Shown piece by piece: positions 1-4,292 of a DNA stretch of 6,431 nucleotides. The notes under the pieces are model-generated. The model made no database searches, was not told the DNA's origin, and worked only from the letters and a program-made list of their open reading frames with translations. Source of the stretch: Prevotellaceae bacterium UBA3646. GTDB lineage: Bacteria; Bacteroidota; Bacteroidia; Bacteroidales; Bacteroidaceae. Every line of letters begins with the position of its first letter. The stretch's first letter is position 1. Both the position numbers and the translations under genes were made by a program. The stretch covers positions 1 to 6,431 of the forward strand of contig DFKL01000129.1 of NCBI GenBank assembly GCA_002373535.1, in the 5' to 3' direction.

Positions 1-616
1 TGATGGCCATCGTGGCTGCCGAGGCTTGAACGATCATCGTCACCACGGCACCGACGATTACAAAGAGGATGATGGTGAGGAAGGAGTCCTGTGGAACGTT
101 GGCCAGCATTCCTGCAACGATGTCGCCGATATTCATTGCCGTGGCTGCTTCCTGCAGGAACGAGAGTCCCATGAACAGGAACGAAAATCCGAAGATGAAC
201 TCGCCGATGCTCTTCTTGTGCCCGTTTCCACTGAAAATCAAGGGCATCCCGACTGCCAGCAGTGGAATGGCAAACGCTGCTATATTAACCTTGAAACCTA
301 TGGCTGAGATAATCCATGCCGTAATCGTAGTACCGATGTTGGCTCCCATGATGACTCCGATGGACTGTGCCAGTGTCATCAGGCCTGCGTTCACGAAGCT
401 TACGATCATTACGGTAGTGGCGCTTGACGACTGTATCAGTGCAGTAACCAGAATGCCTGTAAGGACGCCCATCACGCGATTTTTGGTCATGGCGGTCAGG
501 ATACTGCGCAGACGGTCGCCTGCAAACTTTTCGAGTCCTTCGGACATGGTCTTCATTCCGTAGAGGAAGAGTGCCAGCGAGCCGACGAGAGAGAGGATGT
601 TGGTTATCAATTCCAT
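1..616 (-). CDS. Na+/phosphate cotransporter family protein, N-terminal part
   Basis: This is the N-terminal 205 residues of an inner-membrane Na/Pi cotransporter (PF02690, NptA/YjbB-like), which imports or exports inorganic phosphate using the sodium gradient. The frame is open to the window edge, so the C-terminal part is missing; relatives usually carry a second transport repeat and often a PhoU-like cytoplasmic domain. The protein starts MELITNILSLVG and is strongly hydrophobic, with likely membrane segments near residues 5-20, 50-75, 83-104, 110-128, 138-155 and 180-205. The family's signature QSSSATT is at residues 62-68 and GANIGTT at 91-97. The start of the second inverted repeat, QASAAT, is at 197-202 just before the edge. 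The ATG at 616 gives the expected family N-terminus. A putative phosphate-type operator lies directly upstream. Family assignment is firm; substrate direction and specificity are inferred. Confidence 0.93.
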   Translation of the reverse strand, partial: MELITNILSLVGSLALFLYGMKTMSEGLEKFAGDRLRSILTAMTKNRVMGVLTGILVTALIQSSSATTVMIVSFVNAGLMTLAQSIGVIMGANIGTTITAWIISAIGFKVNIAAFAIPLLAVGMPLIFSGNGHKKSIGEFIFGFSFLFMGLSFLQEAATAMNIGDIVAGMLANVPQDSFLTIILFVIVGAVVTMIVQASAATMAI

Positions 617-637
617 TGCGGGGTAAAATTTTCGACG

Positions 638-645
638 CAAAGGAA
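638..645 (-). promoter_or_regulatory. Putative -7 element for the Na/Pi cotransporter gene
   Basis: On the minus strand this reads TTCCTTTG, matching five of the six fixed bases of the Bacteroides TAnnTTTG element. It would give a short leader of about 15 nt before the ATG at 616. No TTG-type -33 element is seen at the right spacing. That position is instead occupied by the direct-repeat array, as expected for an activator-dependent promoter. Confidence 0.4.
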
Positions 646-654
646 TCAAAATCA

Positions 655-694
655 TGTTACACGGCTGTTACATGTATGTTAAAATCCTGTTACA
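655..694 (-). promoter_or_regulatory. Array of four 11-bp direct repeats, candidate Pho box
   Basis: On the plus strand the heptamer TGTTACA occurs at 655, 666 and 688, with TGTTAAA at 677, so the four copies are spaced exactly 11 bp apart. Read in the direction of the phosphate transporter they are TGTAACA, TTTAACA, TGTAACA, TGTAACA. PhoB/PhoP-family response regulators bind 7-bp or 6-bp direct repeats at an 11-bp period (E. coli CTGTCAT, B. subtilis TTAACA-like). The proximal edge lies 9 bp from the candidate -7 element, close to the geometry of E. coli Pho boxes. Repeats and spacing are seen directly; the regulator is inferred. Confidence 0.55.
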
Positions 695-715
695 GACCGT
701 GCTTTTCTGCCGTCA

Positions 716-1213
716 TTATATCGTGACGCCGTAGTTGTGCTTGACTTCCTCCATGACGAATGTGCTCTCCAGTGTGCCGAGCATGGGCAGCGTGCCGAGT
801 ACGTTGAGCAGGAACTGCTGGTAGTATTTCATGTCGGGGCAATGCACGCGGAGCATGTAGTCGAACCGGCCGGATATGTTGTAGCATTCCGTGACTTCGT
901 CAATGTCCATTATGGTCTGGCAGAACTGCCTGGCTGTCTGTGTGTTGAGGGGTGTGAGCTTTACGCTGCAGTACACGATGAATCCTTTGTGGAGTTTCTC
1001 GGCATCCAGTATGGTGATGTAGCGGCGGATGTAGCCGTCGCGCTCCAGCCGTTTGACGCGCTCGTATGTGGGTGTGGTGCTAAGGTGGACTTTTTGAGCC
1101 AGTTGTTTTGTGGTGAGGCGTGCGTCCTGCTGCAGGGCTCGGAGGATAGCAATGTCGGTACTGTCCAGGCGTTCGCGGATATTATTTTCTGTCATATTGC
1201 TTGTTTTTGTCAT
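716..1213 (-). CDS. Lrp/AsnC family transcriptional regulator
   Basis: A 165-residue DNA-binding regulator of the feast/famine family, almost the same length as E. coli Lrp (164). The N-terminal winged helix-turn-helix is at about residues 17-62: LDSTDIAILRALQQDARLTT is the typical opening, followed by the recognition helix region STTPTYERVKRLERDGYI. A linker leads into the RAM (amino-acid-binding, oligomerising) domain at about 76-160, with the usual glycine-containing turn YNISGRFDYMLRV at 111-123. Such proteins form dimers to octamers and sense amino acids such as leucine, lysine or methionine; the ligand cannot be read here. The start at 1213 fits a 24-nt leader from the -7 element at 1244-1251. 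An internal ATG at 1195 (MTENN) is an alternative start closer to the conserved domain. The gene is divergent from metY, so control of metY and autoregulation are plausible inferences. Confidence 0.93.
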   Translation of the reverse strand: MTKTSNMTENNIRERLDSTDIAILRALQQDARLTTKQLAQKVHLSTTPTYERVKRLERDGYIRRYITILDAEKLHKGFIVYCSVKLTPLNTQTARQFCQTIMDIDEVTECYNISGRFDYMLRVHCPDMKYYQQFLLNVLGTLPMLGTLESTFVMEEVKHNYGVTI

Positions 1214-1243
1214 TTTGTGGGAGTCTTATTCTGTGTTGTGGTG

Positions 1244-1251
1244 CAAATATA
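1244..1251 (-). promoter_or_regulatory. -7 promoter element of the Lrp-type regulator gene
   Basis: The minus strand reads TATATTTG, a perfect TAnnTTTG Bacteroidota -7 element. Transcription would begin near 1237, about 24 nt before the ATG at 1213. No clear TTG is present at the -33 position. Confidence 0.6.
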
Positions 1252-1272
1252 GGTTTATTTTCTGAATATTTG
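1244..1272. repeat. 7-bp inverted repeat in the lrp-metY divergent region
   Basis: CAAATAT at 1244-1250 and ATATTTG at 1266-1272 form a perfect inverted repeat with centres 22 bp apart, two helical turns. The left arm is the -7 element of the regulator gene. The right arm, read on the plus strand as AATATTTG, is also close to a -7 element. The right half, 1262-1276, matches about 11 of 15 positions of the E. coli Lrp consensus (YAGHAWATTWTDCTR). It may be an autoregulatory Lrp-type operator, or simply two back-to-back promoter elements. Confidence 0.35.
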
Positions 1273-1303
1273 TGTTTTTCATGGATTATTCGTATGGCCG
1301 GCG

Positions 1304-1311
1304 TACCTTTG
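1304..1311 (+). promoter_or_regulatory. -7 promoter element of metY
   Basis: TACCTTTG matches TAnnTTTG perfectly and would place the transcript start near 1318, about 26 nt before the metY ATG at 1344. The -33 region is T-rich (around 1275-1280) but lacks a clean TTG, so the promoter may depend on an activator. AATATTTG at 1265-1272 is a weaker alternative that would give a longer leader. Confidence 0.55.
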
Positions 1312-1343
1312 TGCCGTGAAACGATACTAAAACACAATAGATT

Positions 1344-2669
1344 ATGTTGCATGGTAATTACAGACTGGAGACTATTGCGCTCCATGCGGGACAGGAAACG
1401 GCCGACCCGGCTACGGACAGTCGTGCCGTGCCTATCTATCAGACGGCATCTTACGTATTTCACGACAGTCAGCATGCGGCTGACCGTTTTGGCCTTCGTG
1501 ATGCTGGTAATATATATGGGAGGCTGACGAACAGCACGCAGGGTGTGCTGGAGGAGCGCATCGCAGCCCTGGAGGGTGGCGTGGCTGCCTTGGCGGTTGC
1601 CAGCGGTGCGGCTGCCGTGACGTATGCGTTGCAGAATGTGGCACAGGCCGGTGACCATATCGTAGCGGCCGATAACTTGTATGGCGGCAGTTTCAATTTG
1701 ATAACCCATACCTTGGCGGGTCAGGGTATTGAGAATACTATCGTAAATGTGAACGACCTTCAGGCTCTTGAGGCGGCCATACGTCCGAATACGAAGGTGA
1801 TATATGCGGAGACGCTGGGTAATCCGAACAGCGACGTGACGGATTTGGATGCTGTTGCGGAGGTGGCTCACAGGCATGGCATCCTGTTTGTCGTTGACAA
1901 TACGTTTGCTCCTTTGCTGATCCGTCCGTTGGAGCATGGGGCTGACGTGGTGGTTCATAGTGCTACTAAGTTTATTGGCGGACATGGTTCCTCTCTGGGC
2001 GGGGTCATCGTGGATGGTGGCAAGTTTGACTATAAGTCTAATGCCGACCGCTACCCTACCCTGGCCAAGCCTGACCCGTCGTATCATGGGGCCGTATTTG
2101 CGGACGTTGCCGGAGCGGTTGCTTTCGTAACCCGTATACGTGCCGTGATACTGCGTGACACGGGTGCTTGTATATCTCCGCTGAATGCGTGGATCCTGCT
2201 GCAGGGGGTCGAGAGTCTGCCGCTGCGCATGGAGCGTCATGTGGAGAATGCTCTCAGGGTGGTGGATTTCCTGGCTTCGAATCCTATGGTGAGGGGTGTC
2301 AGTCACCCTGCCCTGTCCTGTCATCCGAGTCATGGGTTGTACAGGCGGTACTTCCCGAATGGTGCTGGCAGTATCTTCACCTTTGAAATCAAGGGAACGC
2401 AGCAGGATGCATGGAGGTTTATCGACTCGCTCAGGATATTCTCGTTGCTGGCAAATGTGGCTGATGTGAAATCGTTGGTAATCCATCCATATACGACTAC
2501 TCACAGCCAGATGAGTCCAGAGGAGCTTGCTGCACAGCACATAACTCCTACGACAATACGTCTAAGCATAGGCATCGAGCATATAGACGATATCCTGGAA
2601 GACTTGCAGCAGGCTTTCGATGCGGTGAGCGGCCAGGAATATGTGTGCCCGACGGTGACGGCGAGATGA
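1344..2669 (+). CDS. metY: O-acetylhomoserine sulfhydrylase (aminocarboxypropyltransferase)
   Basis: A 441-residue PLP enzyme of the Cys/Met-metabolism family, close to the usual length of about 430. It condenses O-acetylhomoserine with sulfide to give homocysteine and acetate in the cytoplasm, the direct-sulfhydrylation route to methionine. The N-terminus has the class signature ETIALHAGQE (residues 9-18), then RAVPIYQTASYVF (27-39). IYGRLTNSTQ (57-66) supplies the Tyr and Arg that contact the cofactor phosphate in this family. EGGVAALAVASGAAA (77-91) is typical of MetY. The cofactor-pocket aspartate is D185 in VVDNTF, and the Schiff-base lysine is K209 in HSATKFIGGHG. The C-terminal domain has KSLVIHPYTTTHSQ (376-389) and the carboxylate-binding R406 in TTIRLSIGIEH. 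The ATG at 1344 gives the expected N-terminus. cysK follows after 79 bp on the same strand. Cystathionine gamma-synthase is a less likely alternative because of the longer, MetY-like C-terminal region. Confidence 0.93.
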   Translation: MLHGNYRLETIALHAGQETADPATDSRAVPIYQTASYVFHDSQHAADRFGLRDAGNIYGRLTNSTQGVLEERIAALEGGVAALAVASGAAAVTYALQNVAQAGDHIVAADNLYGGSFNLITHTLAGQGIENTIVNVNDLQALEAAIRPNTKVIYAETLGNPNSDVTDLDAVAEVAHRHGILFVVDNTFAPLLIRPLEHGADVVVHSATKFIGGHGSSLGGVIVDGGKFDYKSNADRYPTLAKPDPSYHGAVFADVAGAVAFVTRIRAVILRDTGACISPLNAWILLQGVESLPLRMERHVENALRVVDFLASNPMVRGVSHPALSCHPSHGLYRRYFPNGAGSIFTFEIKGTQQDAWRFIDSLRIFSLLANVADVKSLVIHPYTTTHSQMSPEELAAQHITPTTIRLSIGIEHIDDILEDLQQAFDAVSGQEYVCPTVTAR

Positions 2670-2711
2670 AAAACATATAAAACAAGTGTGAATGAATTGA
2701 AAATAAATGTG

Positions 2712-2719
2712 TAATTTTG
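2712..2719 (+). promoter_or_regulatory. -7 promoter element of cysK
   Basis: TAATTTTG matches TAnnTTTG perfectly, with an expected start near 2726 and a leader of about 23 nt before the ATG at 2749. A TGTG at 2687-2690 lies 21 bp upstream as a weak -33 candidate. cysK can therefore probably be transcribed apart from metY, although no terminator is visible between the two genes and read-through is possible. Confidence 0.55.
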
Positions 2720-2748
2720 CAGTGTACTAACAAAAAAACTAAAGTGTT

Positions 2749-3684
2749 ATGGAAAACATACATTCAAACCTGTTGGAACTGGTAGGCAATACTCCTTTGG
2801 TGGAGATTTCCAATATTGCATCGGCACGTGGTGCCGTGGGTCAGGTCGTGGCAAAGGTAGAGTATTTCAATCCTGGCGGCAGTGTGAAGGACCGTATCGC
2901 GCTGAGCATGATAGAGGATGCTGAAGCCAGGGGACTCCTGAAGCCGGGTGCGACTATCATCGAACCGACCAGTGGCAATACCGGAGTGGGTATTGCGTGG
3001 ATCAGTCGTGTGAAGGGCTACAGGGCAGTAATCGTCATGCCGGAGACCATGAGCAGGGAGCGGCAGTTGCTGATGAAGGCGGCAGGAGCCGAACTGGTGC
3101 TGACCGAGGGGTCAAAGGGTATGAAGGGGGCTATTGCCGAGGCTGAGCGCCTGCATGGCGAGACTCCGGGCTCGATAATCCTGGGGCAGTTCACAAATCC
3201 TGCCAACCCGGAGGCTCACGAGAGGACGACGGCTCAGGAGATATGGCGTGATACGGACGGCAGGGTGGATGTGTTCGTGGCCGGTGCCGGAACGGGTGGT
3301 ACGGTAACCGGGGTAGGGAGGGCCTTGAAGGCTAAGAATCCGGATGTCAAGATAGTCGCCGTAGAGCCCGAGAGCAGTCCGGTTCTGAGTGGCGGTACGC
3401 CTGGTCCTCACAAGATTCAGGGTATCGGCGCCGGCTTTGTTCCGGAGATTCTGGACCGCGACGTGATAGACCTGATATACAGGGTCAGGAACGAGGATGC
3501 ACTGACTACGGGTCGCGAATTGTCGTTGTACGAGGGGCTGATAGTCGGAATTTCCAGCGGTGCGGCTGCCTATGCTGCCATTGAACTGGCCAAGCTGCCT
3601 GAGTACAGGGGGAAGCGTATAGTAGTGCTCCTGCCGGATACTGGTGAGCGTTATCTAAGTACGGAGCTGTACAATGCCGGCTGA
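2749..3684 (+). CDS. cysK: Cysteine synthase (O-acetylserine sulfhydrylase A)
   Basis: A 311-residue fold-type II PLP enzyme that makes cysteine from O-acetylserine and sulfide in the cytoplasm, the last step of sulfide assimilation. LVGNTPLVEI (11-20) is the usual opening, and the Schiff-base lysine is K47 in NPGGSVKDR. The substrate-carboxylate loop TSGNT is at 74-78, and the phosphate-binding loop GTGGT at 181-185. GISSGAA follows at about 267-273. LPDTGERYLST (295-305) contains T298 at the position whose Ser or Thr contacts the pyridine nitrogen. The length matches CysK rather than longer cystathionine beta-synthases, and there is no CBS domain. The C-terminal STELYNAG resembles CysK tails. 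It lies 79 bp after metY on the same strand, so two sulfide-consuming enzymes sit together. A strong hairpin terminator begins 29 bp after the stop codon. Confidence 0.95.
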   Translation: MENIHSNLLELVGNTPLVEISNIASARGAVGQVVAKVEYFNPGGSVKDRIALSMIEDAEARGLLKPGATIIEPTSGNTGVGIAWISRVKGYRAVIVMPETMSRERQLLMKAAGAELVLTEGSKGMKGAIAEAERLHGETPGSIILGQFTNPANPEAHERTTAQEIWRDTDGRVDVFVAGAGTGGTVTGVGRALKAKNPDVKIVAVEPESSPVLSGGTPGPHKIQGIGAGFVPEILDRDVIDLIYRVRNEDALTTGRELSLYEGLIVGISSGAAAYAAIELAKLPEYRGKRIVVLLPDTGERYLSTELYNAG

Positions 3685-3713
3685 AGGTAGATGACAGGTT
3701 GTGATTCTAAACG

Positions 3714-3741
3714 AAAAGCCTCCGTCTTGCGGAGGCTTTTT
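3714..3741. terminator. Bidirectional intrinsic terminator between cysK and the small minus-strand gene
   Basis: An 11-bp perfect stem, AAAAGCCTCCG at 3714-3724 and CGGAGGCTTTT at 3730-3740, encloses a 5-nt loop (TCTTG) and runs into a short T stretch. The flanking A and T runs make it work as a rho-independent terminator in both directions. It ends cysK on the plus strand and the 3743-4180 gene on the minus strand, whose stop codon lies one base beyond the T run. Confidence 0.92.
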
Positions 3742-3742
3742 G

Positions 3743-4180
3743 CTATTTGTTGTTGTCTTTCTTCCTGAGTGATGCGATTGAGTCCTCGTACAGTTGCTTG
3801 AGTATTGCTTCCGTAAGCTGGTCTTCGTATGTCTTCACGGGGTCCAGACGTTCCAGGACCTCCTTCGTGCGTCTTTGGTTCTTGGCGCGCCGGCGCTGCT
3901 TTCTGGCAAATGGGTGCATGATATAGTCGGATGCCTTGCCGAGGACGTCTGAAACGCTTTTCTGTCTGGGTTGCACCATATCGCTGCCCAGGCTTTGGCG
4001 GATGGCGTCTATGACCTGAAGTTCCTTCTTTGCATTTACGACGATTTCCTTCATCGTGTCGGTGCGTACGACAACCGTATCATTGCTGTCAGACGGCATT
4101 GGGACAGGACGGTGGTTGCTGCCGATGGCGACTGTGATTGCCAGCATTGCCGTAATGGCTATGATCAGGGTTCGCTTCAT
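3743..4180 (-). CDS. Small exported or membrane-anchored protein of unknown function
   Basis: A 145-residue protein I cannot assign to a characterised family. Residues 1-20 (MKRTLIIAITAMLAITVAIG) form a basic start plus a hydrophobic stretch, a likely Sec signal peptide with possible cleavage after A-I-G, or a single anchor. A Pro/Ser/Asp-rich linker (24-36) follows, then TVVVRTDTMKEIVVNAKKEL (36-54). The C-terminal half is charged and probably helical: SVSDVLGKASDYIMHPFARK (75-94) leads into a very basic patch, RKQRRRAKNQRRTKE (93-107), then LDPVKTYEDQLTEAILKQLYED. The basic patch might contact phospholipid headgroups, the cell wall or nucleic acid. No lipobox cysteine is seen. The gene has its own -7 element 50 bp upstream and ends at the shared terminator. 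It is downstream of polA on the same strand, 112 bp away. The coding call is supported by the promoter, signal-like N-terminus and terminator. Confidence 0.8.
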   Translation of the reverse strand: MKRTLIIAITAMLAITVAIGSNHRPVPMPSDSNDTVVVRTDTMKEIVVNAKKELQVIDAIRQSLGSDMVQPRQKSVSDVLGKASDYIMHPFARKQRRRAKNQRRTKEVLERLDPVKTYEDQLTEAILKQLYEDSIASLRKKDNNK

Positions 4181-4229
4181 ATGTGTGTATTTCTTGTTGC
4201 GTTAGTCTTTTGTAGGACTTTTCGTCGTG

Positions 4230-4237
4230 CAAATATA
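4230..4237 (-). promoter_or_regulatory. -7 promoter element of the small exported protein gene
   Basis: The minus strand reads TATATTTG, a perfect TAnnTTTG. Transcription would start near 4223, leaving a leader of about 43 nt before the ATG at 4180. This makes the gene independent of polA. A short palindrome lies immediately upstream where the -33 element would be. Confidence 0.6.
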
Positions 4238-4240
4238 CTG

Positions 4241-4256
4241 ATTTTCCGGGGAAAAT
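4241..4256. repeat. 16-bp palindrome next to the -7 element
   Basis: ATTTTCC at 4241-4247 and GGAAAAT at 4250-4256 are perfect inverted arms around a GG centre. The palindrome lies in the -10 to -30 spacer of the promoter of the small exported protein. It is not followed by a T run on either strand, so it does not look like a terminator for polA. It could be a repressor or activator half-site pair; a chance palindrome in an AT-rich spacer is also possible. Confidence 0.35.
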
Positions 4257-4292
4257 GATTTTTTTGCCTGTTAATTATGCTTTTGCGTGCCG

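Noticed and set aside
69..563. A 164-codon plus-strand frame at the left end.
   Set aside because: It is antisense to the Na/Pi cotransporter, whose signature motifs on the minus strand are unmistakable. The plus-strand translation shows no family features.
1182..2540. A 452-codon open frame on the minus strand, antisense to most of metY and overlapping the start of the Lrp-type gene.
   Set aside because: The translation is rich in Arg, His, Gln and Ile with no recognisable domain, while the opposite strand encodes a fully conserved PLP enzyme. It has no promoter of its own and runs into the regulator gene, so it is a codon-bias shadow.
2670..2748. Possible riboswitch or attenuator between metY and cysK.
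   Set aside because: The gap is only 79 bp, AT-rich and has no stable hairpin or T-run. A -7 promoter element explains it better.
4241..4256. The palindrome as a transcription terminator for polA.
   Set aside because: The minus-strand sequence after the palindrome is not a T run and leads straight into a promoter element. The 2-bp centre also gives no proper RNA loop.
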